This document shows, in pieces, positions 1 through 4,827 of a DNA stretch of 5,586 nucleotides. Both the position numbers and the translations under genes were made by a program. How positions within the stretch are numbered: the stretch's first letter is position 1; every line of letters begins with the position of its first letter. The notes below the pieces were generated by a model that had not been told where the DNA came from, did not search any database, and worked only from the letters and a program-made list of their open reading frames with translations. Source of the stretch: Proteobacteria bacterium UBA7420 (GTDB lineage Bacteria > Pseudomonadota > Gammaproteobacteria > Magnimaribacterales > D2472); contig DKMG01000058.1 of the NCBI GenBank assembly GCA_002469975.1, positions 18,163 through 23,748 on the forward strand, in the 5' to 3' direction.

Positions 1-167
1 AGCTTAATCCGTGATTCTTGATGTGGTTGTGCTAGTAGCATTTCTGTTGGAGAGTAAAAAAGATCAAGTTTTGAGTTAAGTGAGAATAATACCAGGAGTA
101 CTCCAGCGCTAGATAAAAGCAAAATAATAATAAAATTTTGTAATCTTTTTTTTCTACTTTTGCGCAT
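1..167 (-). CDS. ccmE: CcmE heme chaperone, N-terminal part (runs off left edge)
   Basis: CcmE is the membrane-anchored periplasmic chaperone that takes heme from CcmC and passes it to the heme lyase for attachment to apocytochrome c. Fifty-five full codons are visible on the minus strand from the ATG at 165-167. The protein starts with a basic stretch (MRKSRKKR), then a single hydrophobic anchor at about residues 10-30, then NSKLDLFYSPTEML at about residues 31-44. This matches the conserved start of the CcmE periplasmic domain (E. coli has a similar DLFYTPGEIL segment). The heme-binding histidine lies near the C-terminus, outside the window. The start overlaps the end of ccmD by 14 nt and has no clear Shine-Dalgarno, which suggests translational coupling. 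Identity rests on this motif plus the position right after ccmD; I am confident. Confidence 0.9.
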   Translation of the reverse strand, partial: MRKSRKKRLQNFIIILLLSSAGVLLVLFSLNSKLDLFYSPTEMLLAQPHQESRIK

Positions 168-318
168 TTTTTATTTTCTGTTGATGCAATTTTCTATTAG
201 TGACCTGAAAGCTAATAACAATAAGTGTTAATGAGACCAAGTAAACAGACCACACATAAATACCATGGCCATCCATGATAAAAAAATCTTGCAGGGTTGA
301 AAAAGCAAAGTTACTCAT
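154..318 (-). CDS. ccmD: CcmD, small membrane subunit of the heme exporter/CcmE release complex
   Basis: CcmD is a small single-pass membrane protein that stabilises the CcmABC-CcmE complex and is needed to release holo-CcmE. The predicted protein is 54 residues, the usual size. It has one transmembrane helix at about residues 19-39, preceded by GHGIYVWSVY, which fits the family's typical start of a short loop followed by a Y-V-W-x-x-Y segment. The tail is basic (RKLHQQKIKNAQK), as expected on the cytoplasmic side. A longer in-frame reading up to 390 exists, but the ATG at 316-318 is preferred because it gives a normal CcmD and because 390 lies well inside ccmC. The start overlaps the last 8 nt of ccmC and the end overlaps ccmE by 14 nt. 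Sequence conservation in CcmD is low, so position supports the call as much as sequence. Confidence 0.88.
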   Translation of the reverse strand: MSNFAFSTLQDFFIMDGHGIYVWSVYLVSLTLIVISFQVTNRKLHQQKIKNAQK

Positions 319-1042
319 AATTCTGCACCCATTTTTTATTTTTTTCTCTTGTAAAAATATAAAGTCTGCTAATGAGAATGCCCAATGCAATAAGAGTTAA
401 GCCCATACCAGAGATTGATACCAGCAAGGGATAAAGCATTGAAGAATCAATGGATGGGGCCTCGCTAATTGTGATAGAGGCTGGCTGATGAAGGGTTGAC
501 CACCAATCTACAGACTTTTTAATAATTGGTATATTGACAACACCAACAACAACCAAAATTGACATCAACCTATCAGCCTTCTCGAGGTTAGAAAATGAAC
601 TATGCAAAGTCAAAATTCCCAGGTACATAATAAAGAGTATCAGCGTGGAGGTGATTCTTGCATCCCACTGCCACCATGTTCCCCAAGTGGGAATGCCCCA
701 TATAGAACCTGAAAAAAGTGCAATAAAAGTAATGATTACGCCGACTGGAGCGGCGGATTTAATGAGATAGGCAGCTAATTTGACTCTCCATACTAGATGC
801 ATAAGAGCGCAAACGGCCATAAAAAAATAAATCAATTGGGCGAATATAGATGCAGGAACATGCAAAAAAATAATGCGATATGAATTACCTTGAATGGCAT
901 CTTGGGGAGCAAATCCAAGCCCCCAAACCCACCCTATAGCTAGCAAGAAAAATCCTAGATACATGACATATGGCAGGTACATTGTTGTAACGCTGACATA
1001 GCTTTTAGGCGAAGAAAATCTATGGATGAATGATGTAAGCAC
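311..1042 (-). CDS. ccmC: CcmC heme-handling membrane protein
   Basis: CcmC is a six-helix inner-membrane protein of the heme handling family that presents heme on the periplasmic side and drives its covalent loading on CcmE. The 243-residue protein is normal length. The tryptophan-rich WWD signature is at residues 120-129 (WGTWWQWDAR). The two conserved periplasmic histidines that act as heme axial ligands are at H61 (FLHVPAS) and H185 (TLHQPAS). The segments FIHRFSSP near the N-terminus and VVNIPIIKKSVDWW at 168-181 are also typical. The start is a GTG at 1040-1042. There is no upstream in-frame alternative before a stop at 1064-1066, and the first internal ATG (residue 21) would remove the conserved N-terminal HRxxSP segment. 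No clear Shine-Dalgarno precedes the GTG. It lies 25 nt after ccmB and overlaps ccmD by 8 nt. Confidence 0.96.
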   Translation of the reverse strand: MLTSFIHRFSSPKSYVSVTTMYLPYVMYLGFFLLAIGWVWGLGFAPQDAIQGNSYRIIFLHVPASIFAQLIYFFMAVCALMHLVWRVKLAAYLIKSAAPVGVIITFIALFSGSIWGIPTWGTWWQWDARITSTLILFIMYLGILTLHSSFSNLEKADRLMSILVVVGVVNIPIIKKSVDWWSTLHQPASITISEAPSIDSSMLYPLLVSISGMGLTLIALGILISRLYIFTREKNKKWVQNYE

Positions 1043-1067
1043 AGGGGTTATTATAAACTGAAGTCAC

Positions 1068-1718
1068 TCATTCTAGATGAGTTTTTAATGTTGCAGAGAT
1101 GATTAAAGGCATGATGGCCATCAAGATCAGTCCCACTCCAAGCAATAAAGCCAATACTTCCAAAAAGCCCTCTCCATACTGAATAGTTCGAACTGCTCTG
1201 CCCAGTAATACAATCACTGGTAGGGTTAATGGCAAGCTAACTAGCACGCCTAGCATTGCACCTTTGTTTAGGGATAAGGCGCTACCAAAAGCAAATAGAT
1301 TAAATAAGATTAAAGTAGAGAATAATAAAACAACAAAAATTTTTGGTAGCTCATCGGCTGAGACCCCATTAGCAAATGAAAATACAGAACCTATCAACGA
1401 CATTGGTATCCCAATAAAAAAAACATAAATAGATATTTTTGTTAGGGCGACTTTATAAAAATCTTTTTCTTCTAAATATATTTGCTCAAGAGATCCATCC
1501 TCATAGTCTTCAGAGAAAATAGATTCAGTGGCAAGGAATGAGATCATGAGCAAGGAAATAACAATGATGGAAAAATAAAATTTATTTAAATCATACTGAG
1601 ACACATCAATACTTAAAGGAAACGCTATAAGCACAAGCACCATTATTAACAGAGGTCCTAACCAGGCTCTAAGCCTATGCCTTAACTTGAAAGCTTCTGC
1701 AAAGAGTAAATTAAACAT
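1068..1718 (-). CDS. ccmB: CcmB, membrane subunit of the CcmAB transporter
   Basis: CcmB is the membrane permease subunit that pairs with the ATPase CcmA; CcmAB uses ATP hydrolysis to release holo-CcmE from CcmC. The 216-residue protein is close to the usual ~220. It has the CcmB hallmark FSEDYEDGSLEQ at residues 68-79, in the loop after the second helix, and an N-terminal segment ending in a helix and FPL (residues 33-35) as in the family. About six membrane segments can be read, near 21-36, 47-67, 95-115, 127-147, 153-173 and 185-208. The ATG at 1716-1718 is chosen over an upstream GTG at 1746-1748. It gives the family-typical start MFNLLFAEAFKL, it is preceded by a purine-rich GAGAGAAAGAAG, and it overlaps the ccmA stop by only 8 nt, the same arrangement as the ccmC/ccmD junction. 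Confidence 0.95.
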   Translation of the reverse strand: MFNLLFAEAFKLRHRLRAWLGPLLIMVLVLIAFPLSIDVSQYDLNKFYFSIIVISLLMISFLATESIFSEDYEDGSLEQIYLEEKDFYKVALTKISIYVFFIGIPMSLIGSVFSFANGVSADELPKIFVVLLFSTLILFNLFAFGSALSLNKGAMLGVLVSLPLTLPVIVLLGRAVRTIQYGEGFLEVLALLLGVGLILMAIMPLIISATLKTHLE

Positions 1719-2298
1719 CTTCTTTCTCTCTAAGAATAAGTTCGTCACAAGAAACCTGAGGATCGATGTGCGATGTGAGAACTAATCCAGCTCCATCATC
1801 AAGCCTCGCAGATAGGAACTTGCTTAATAGATCTCTTGAAGAGTCATCCAAACCAACAAATGGCTCGTCGAGAATGATTAGATCTGATGGATTACTTAGT
1901 ACTCTTATCAAAGCAAGTTTTTTTTGCTGCCCAAAAGAAAGAGTTGCCGTCATTTCATCTTGCACCCTTGCGAGCCCCAAGGTACGCATCCATGTCATGG
2001 CACTTTCTAAGCTTGATGAATCAAGCATTAAATCTAAATTTTGCAAGGGTGTTAGATATTGCTTAATAGCATTCTTGTGACCTAGGTATGAAATAAAGGG
2101 ACTTGGCTCAGGGAATATTACTTCACCTTTCGTTGGAGAGGTTAAGCCCAATAGAATTCTTATTAAAGTGCTCTTTCCAGAGCCATTGCCGCCTTTAACA
2201 TGCAGCCCACTCCCGGAATCCAAGGCAAATGTGAGGTTATGGAACAACTGATTTTCATTAATAGAATAACTAAGGTTGTTCGCAGTAATTAATTGCAT
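1711..2298 (-). CDS. ccmA: CcmA, ATP-binding subunit of the CcmAB transporter
   Basis: CcmA is the cytoplasmic ABC ATPase that powers holo-CcmE release together with CcmB and CcmC. The 195-residue protein is a complete short ABC domain. Walker A is GGNGSGKST at 36-44, with the phosphate-binding K42. The segment YLGHKNAIK at 71-79 stands where other ABC proteins have a Q-loop, as is usual in CcmA. The signature is LSFGQQKKL at 120-128. Walker B is LIILDEPFVGLD at 140-151, with the catalytic E145, and the switch histidine is H177. All ATPase residues are present, so it should be active. The ATG at 2296-2298 lacks a good Shine-Dalgarno and sits 4 nt after the stop of the preceding gene, which points to translational coupling with it. 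The next gene, ccmB, overlaps its end by 8 nt. Confidence 0.97.
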   Translation of the reverse strand: MQLITANNLSYSINENQLFHNLTFALDSGSGLHVKGGNGSGKSTLIRILLGLTSPTKGEVIFPEPSPFISYLGHKNAIKQYLTPLQNLDLMLDSSSLESAMTWMRTLGLARVQDEMTATLSFGQQKKLALIRVLSNPSDLIILDEPFVGLDDSSRDLLSKFLSARLDDGAGLVLTSHIDPQVSCDELILREKEDV

Positions 2299-2302
2299 AA
2301 AA

Positions 2303-2818
2303 TTAAATTAATAAAGATTTTCCTCTTATTGTAAGCGATGGCAATGGGTTTTGTGGATCCAGTCTAAGATAAAGCCTTTTGGCTAATTCAGAGAATGGAT
2401 TGGGATTTATTTCTCCCATACCTCCCACTGAAAAATAAAGAGCTTTAGAGAAAAATATGCCTTGTTCTAGCTGGGGCACCTTATTAAAAAAAGTATTAAT
2501 TTTACCAATGCTCTGCAGGGCTCCTTTAAACTTATTTCCAAAGTGATACCAGCCCCAGAATTGATACTTGCTCCTTGCAAAATAAAGTAACTGTGACCTG
2601 CTAATTTTTCTAGGGAATGCTCCAGCAGGAATCAACGAAATAACTTGAGAGTCCAAAGAAGCAATCGTAGTATCTAAAATTGCTGGCAAATCTGCTAGAG
2701 AAGCAAACGAACACATTACACACTCTGCGCCGTCCTCGATCTGGTATGACTTGATCTTTGACAGCCGCTGCTCAGAACCAATAATAATATAACTAACATC
2801 TGGAGTGCTCACAGACAT
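2303..2818 (-). CDS. Glycosyltransferase family 2-like protein lacking the usual metal-binding motif (possible pseudoenzyme)
   Basis: The function is not established. The 171-residue protein has no signal peptide or clear membrane segment. I read a resemblance to the short family-2 glycosyltransferases of the TIGR04283 type. An SYIII strand opens at 9-13. LIPAGAFP (62-69) sits where the family has the metal-binding FLHADTxLP. EQGIFFSKALYFSVGGMG (118-135) sits where the family has a DQGIFVRRxLFExVGGFP-like segment. FSELAKRLYLRL (142-153) replaces a MEDVELSRRL-like segment. The protein is shorter than typical members (~220-230 residues) and the acidic metal ligands seem to be lost, so it may be a degenerate, non-catalytic relative. 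An unrelated fold is possible. The ATG at 2816-2818 follows AAGAAG. The gene starts 10 nt after metY and ends 4 nt before ccmA, so it is clearly part of this operon. The coding call is firm; the family call is tentative. Confidence 0.8.
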   Translation of the reverse strand: MSVSTPDVSYIIIGSEQRLSKIKSYQIEDGAECVMCSFASLADLPAILDTTIASLDSQVISLIPAGAFPRKISRSQLLYFARSKYQFWGWYHFGNKFKGALQSIGKINTFFNKVPQLEQGIFFSKALYFSVGGMGEINPNPFSELAKRLYLRLDPQNPLPSLTIRGKSLLI

Positions 2819-2828
2819 TGCTTCTTAA

Positions 2829-4127
2829 CTAGCTAGCTTTTGCTAATGCTTGTTCAATATCTGCAATAATGTCATCGATGTGCTCTATTCCTATGGATAA
2901 TCTAATATATCCAGGGCTCACTCCAGCAGCTATAAGCTCCTGCTCATTTAACTGAGAGTGAGTGGTGCTTGCTGGATGAATAGCCAAGCTCCGTGAATCA
3001 CCAATATTAGCAACGTGATAAAGCATCTCTAAGGAATTAACAAAATTCTTACCAGCCGCAATCCCGCCTTTAATCTCAAAACCTTGTAGTCCGCCACAAC
3101 CACCTGAAAGATATTTTTCAGCTCTCTCTTTGGGAAGTCCCGTTGCAACACCTGGATATGAAACTCTTTCAACCATAGGATGCGTTGCTAAGAATTCTGC
3201 AACTTTTTGCCCGTTAGCAGAATGCTCTTTCATTCTTAAGTGCAAAGTTTCCAAGCCTTGGATAAACATAAAAGCATTAAAGGGACTCATTGCAGCACCT
3301 AAATCTCTCAACAGTGTTGTTCTAGCTTTTAGAATGTATGCAATGGGGCCCATTGGTTTAACTGCCTCAGTCCAAATCACTCCATTATAGGAGGGGTCAG
3401 GAGTATTTAATTTAGGCTGCCTCTCAGGATGTGCTTCCCAGTCAAATGCCCCACTGTCCACAATAATCCCGCCAATGGAGGTGCCATGACCCCCGATGTA
3501 TTTAGTGGTTGAGTGAATCAACACAGCAGCGCCATGATCAAAAGGCTTGCACAGAAGAGGCGCAGCAGTATTATCAACAATCAATGGGATGCCAAGCGGC
3601 CTGCCAAGATCTGCAACCTCTGCTAAAGGAAAAACTTCAAAACTTGGATTAGGTAACACTTCTCCATAATATGCACGAGTTCTATCGTCAGTTGCATTGG
3701 CAAAATTTTGAGGATCAGCAGGGTCCACGAATCTCACATCAATTCCCATGTCACTTAAAACATTTTTAAATTGGTTGTAGGTGCCTCCATATAGATGTGA
3801 TGAGGCAACGATATTATCTCCATGAGTGCATAAGTTTTGAATAGCGTAAGCTGATGCAGCTTGCCCAGATGCCACACACAAAGCTGCAACCCCTCCTTCA
3901 AGCGCTGCAATTCTATCTTCCAGCACGGCATTGGTTGGATTCATAATTCTAGAATAAATATTGCCCAATTCGCCCAAAGCAAAAAGATTTGCAGCATGAT
4001 CAGCGCTATCAAACTGATAACTAGATGTCATGTGGATAGGTACAGCCACAGAGTTTGTTGTTTCATCTTTTCTCCAGCCAGTATGCAATGCAATTGTGGC
4101 AGGATTTTTGTAATTTTTATCTGTCAT
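2829..4127 (-). CDS. metY: O-acetylhomoserine sulfhydrylase (aminocarboxypropyltransferase)
   Basis: MetY is a cytoplasmic PLP enzyme of the Cys/Met gamma-family. It joins O-acetylhomoserine with sulfide to give homocysteine (or with methanethiol to give methionine), the direct sulfhydrylation route of methionine synthesis. The 432-residue length is normal for MetY and longer than MetB/MetC (~390). Visible motifs are YSRIMNPT at 58-65 (Y58 and R60 bind cofactor phosphate of the partner subunit), ASGQAA at 86-91, SSHLYGGTY at 109-117, D185 in IVDNTAAP (contacts the PLP ring nitrogen), and the PLP lysine K209 in HSTTKYIGGHGT. The C-terminal IRLSIGIEHIDDIIADI is typical. The ATG at 4125-4127 is chosen because GGAGAT ends 4 nt before it; a TTG four codons upstream has no such site. 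A SAM-II riboswitch lies upstream, fitting feedback control by SAM. Confidence 0.97.
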   Translation of the reverse strand: MTDKNYKNPATIALHTGWRKDETTNSVAVPIHMTSSYQFDSADHAANLFALGELGNIYSRIMNPTNAVLEDRIAALEGGVAALCVASGQAASAYAIQNLCTHGDNIVASSHLYGGTYNQFKNVLSDMGIDVRFVDPADPQNFANATDDRTRAYYGEVLPNPSFEVFPLAEVADLGRPLGIPLIVDNTAAPLLCKPFDHGAAVLIHSTTKYIGGHGTSIGGIIVDSGAFDWEAHPERQPKLNTPDPSYNGVIWTEAVKPMGPIAYILKARTTLLRDLGAAMSPFNAFMFIQGLETLHLRMKEHSANGQKVAEFLATHPMVERVSYPGVATGLPKERAEKYLSGGCGGLQGFEIKGGIAAGKNFVNSLEMLYHVANIGDSRSLAIHPASTTHSQLNEQELIAAGVSPGYIRLSIGIEHIDDIIADIEQALAKAS

Positions 4128-4131
4128 GTAT

Positions 4132-4137
4132 ATCTCC
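4132..4137 (-). promoter_or_regulatory. Shine-Dalgarno of metY
   Basis: The minus strand reads GGAGAT followed by ATAC and the ATG at 4125-4127. The core GGAG lies about 6 nt before the start, the best ribosome binding site in the window. It fixes the metY start over the in-frame TTG at 4137-4139, which overlaps this site. The same six bases can pair with AUCUCU at 4183-4188 in the leader, so this is the likely point of control for the upstream riboswitch. Confidence 0.8.
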
Positions 4138-4204
4138 AAAGAAAACGTTAATAAATACAGTCATGGCTTATTTAATACTAAAAGAGATTTTTTTTGAGTG
4201 TAAA

Positions 4205-4256
4205 TCTGGTTTAGCAAAATTTATAAAGCGCTTGCAAGCTAGTCAAATTAGCGCTG
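4205..4256 (-). ncRNA. SAM-II riboswitch aptamer in the metY leader
   Basis: SAM-II RNAs bind S-adenosylmethionine in an H-type pseudoknot and turn off methionine genes. On the minus strand a 6-bp stem P1 is formed by AGCGCT (4255-4250) and AGCGCT (4232-4227), enclosing a 17-nt loop. The conserved class sequences appear in order: AATTT (4249-4245) at the start of the loop, TTGCAAGCGC (4237-4228) across loop and stem, ATAAAT (4224-4219), and GCTAAA (4215-4210). The loop and linker lengths equal those of the well-studied env12 SAM-II RNA as I recall it, position for position. P2 can form between the loop (C4242, U4241, G4239, U4237, U4236) and the 3' arm (G4206, A4207, C4209, A4211, A4212). Pairs at the outer positions differ from env12 but stay complementary. 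The aptamer is just downstream of a promoter and about 70 nt before the metY ribosome binding site, as expected for its function. Confidence 0.9.
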
Positions 4257-4262
4257 TATAAA

Positions 4263-4290
4263 ATTATATATAAAAATAATTAAATGGCTA
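4263..4290 (-). promoter_or_regulatory. Promoter of the metY-ccm operon
   Basis: On the minus strand a perfect -10 box TATAAT lies at 4268-4263. Sixteen nt upstream is TAGCCA (4290-4285), a 4/6 match to the -35 consensus. Transcription would start near 4257-4256, so the first transcribed bases would be the 5' strand of the riboswitch stem. That close fit supports both calls. The -35 is weak, which leaves room for an activator. Confidence 0.65.
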
Positions 4291-4303
4291 TAAATATTTT
4301 AGC

Positions 4304-4318
4304 TGTAGTAAAGCTACA
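4304..4318. repeat. Short inverted repeat, possible operator
   Basis: TGTAG at 4304-4308 and CTACA at 4314-4318 form a perfect 5-bp dyad with a 5-nt centre. A second, shifted dyad TAGCT (4300-4304) / AGCTA (4312-4316) overlaps it. It sits between the two divergent promoters, about 14 nt upstream of the metY -35 and about 48 nt upstream of the cupin -35, a normal place for a regulator site. No regulator gene is in the window, and a dyad this short can arise by chance. Confidence 0.35.
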
Positions 4319-4358
4319 TAAAAAGTAATGAATAAATGCTTTTAAATCAATTAAAATT

Positions 4359-4381
4359 ATATTTATTGACATATTTATTGA
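4359..4381 (+). repeat. Tandem direct repeat overlapping the cupin -35 box
   Basis: ATATTTATTGA occurs at 4359-4369 and again at 4371-4381, a period of 12 nt. The end of the first copy supplies the TTGA of the -35 box at 4366-4371, and the second copy creates a second TTGATA. The two copies are identical. This may be a duplicated regulator site or simply a local duplication in AT-rich DNA. Confidence 0.6.
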
Positions 4382-4394
4382 TATAAATTTTAAT
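4366..4394 (+). promoter_or_regulatory. Promoter of the cupin gene
   Basis: A perfect -35 TTGACA at 4366-4371 is followed after 17 nt by TTTAAT at 4389-4394, a 5/6 match to the -10 consensus. Transcription would start near 4401, giving a leader of about 26 nt. That leader has no recognisable Shine-Dalgarno before the ATG at 4427, so initiation may rely on the unstructured A-rich leader. Confidence 0.6.
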
Positions 4395-4426
4395 CAACTA
4401 CAAGTTCATAACATTATAAAAAAATC

Positions 4427-4825
4427 ATGGCAAAAAAATATGTAAATTTTCGAGTTGGTGGCAGTCCCCAAAAAGTAACGGATGAGTATTCTGTTTGGAC
4501 CAATGATCTTTTGGGTAAAGTGATTGCAAGTAAAACTGTAATTCAACCTGGGAAATCTACAATTGGGCATCGATTGATTGAATCGGATGTTGTCTACATT
4601 GTAGTCAATGGCAGAGGCACCATGGAAGTCATTGAATACATGAATTCTATGGAGGGGCATGGCAAAGATCCAAGCCAGGGAATAGAGCATCAAGACTCCT
4701 ACTCTCTTACTCAAGGCGATGTGATTTTAGTTCAATCGGGTGACTTTGTTAAAGTTGCGAATGAGTCTGATCATGATCAGCTAACTTACTTAAGAGTCTT
4801 TGACCGAGAGGGCTGGAGACAATAA
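4427..4825 (+). CDS. Small single-domain cupin protein with a largely lost metal site
   Basis: The physiological role is unknown. The 132-residue protein has a single cupin beta-barrel and no signal peptide, so it is probably cytoplasmic. Cupin motif 1 is seen from G42 to G62 (GKSTIGHR ... YIVVNGRG): the spacing, both glycines and the first histidine (H48) are kept, but the second histidine is L50 and the glutamate is V55. Motif 2 runs from G97 to N112 (GDVILVQSGDFVKVAN): G97, G105 and N112 are kept, but the proline is Q103 and the metal histidine is V108. A hydrophilic insert at about 71-91 separates the motifs. With one of four ligands left, a metal-dependent enzyme is unlikely; binding of a small molecule or a structural role fits better. 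The gene has its own promoter, diverges from metY and ends 2 nt from the thrS stop. Confidence 0.88.
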   Translation: MAKKYVNFRVGGSPQKVTDEYSVWTNDLLGKVIASKTVIQPGKSTIGHRLIESDVVYIVVNGRGTMEVIEYMNSMEGHGKDPSQGIEHQDSYSLTQGDVILVQSGDFVKVANESDHDQLTYLRVFDREGWRQ

Positions 4826-4827
4826 TT

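Larger units (their letters stand above)
4128..4426. other. Divergent intergenic control region between metY and the cupin gene
   Basis: This 299-nt stretch has no convincing gene and is very AT-rich. From the metY side it holds the Shine-Dalgarno (4132-4137), a leader segment able to pair with it (4183-4188), the SAM-II aptamer (4205-4256) and the metY promoter (4263-4290). Towards the cupin gene it holds a dyad TGTAG-N5-CTACA (4304-4318), a tandem 11-bp repeat (4359-4381) and a plus-strand promoter (4366-4394). The part from about 4319 to 4358 shows only AT-rich sequence with no structure that I can name. Confidence 0.75.

Noticed and set aside
534..770. Plus-strand reading frame opposite ccmC.
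   Set aside because: It is the complement of a well-conserved ccmC coding region and shows no protein-family features or ribosome site.
1719..1748. Upstream GTG start for ccmB (10 extra residues).
   Set aside because: It would extend deep into ccmA, and the ATG at 1718 gives the family-typical N-terminus with a purine-rich site in front.
3130..3390. Plus-strand reading frames opposite metY (also 3861-4261).
   Set aside because: They lie antisense to conserved metY sequence, lack ribosome sites and have no recognisable motifs.
4117..4164. A 15-codon minus-strand reading frame in the metY leader (ATG at 4162-4164, stop overlapping the start of metY).
   Set aside because: It has no Shine-Dalgarno, no run of methionine or cysteine codons that would suggest an attenuator peptide, and its composition is that of random AT-rich sequence.
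4152..4174. Small hairpin TAAATA/TATTTA between the riboswitch and the metY ribosome site.
   Set aside because: Only six A-U pairs with an 11-nt loop; too weak to propose as a regulatory element.
4188..4195. An intrinsic terminator linked to the riboswitch.
   Set aside because: The homopolymer after the aptamer is A on the transcribed strand, not U, and no GC-rich hairpin precedes a U tract.
4128..4200. A tandem SAM-V aptamer after the SAM-II, as described for some marine bacteria.
   Set aside because: The segment before the metY Shine-Dalgarno lacks the GC-rich pseudoknot stems and the conserved SAM-V core; nothing there resembles it.
4406..4714. Minus-strand reading frame opposite the cupin gene.
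   Set aside because: The plus-strand frame has a promoter and exact cupin motif spacing; the minus-strand product has no recognisable domain.
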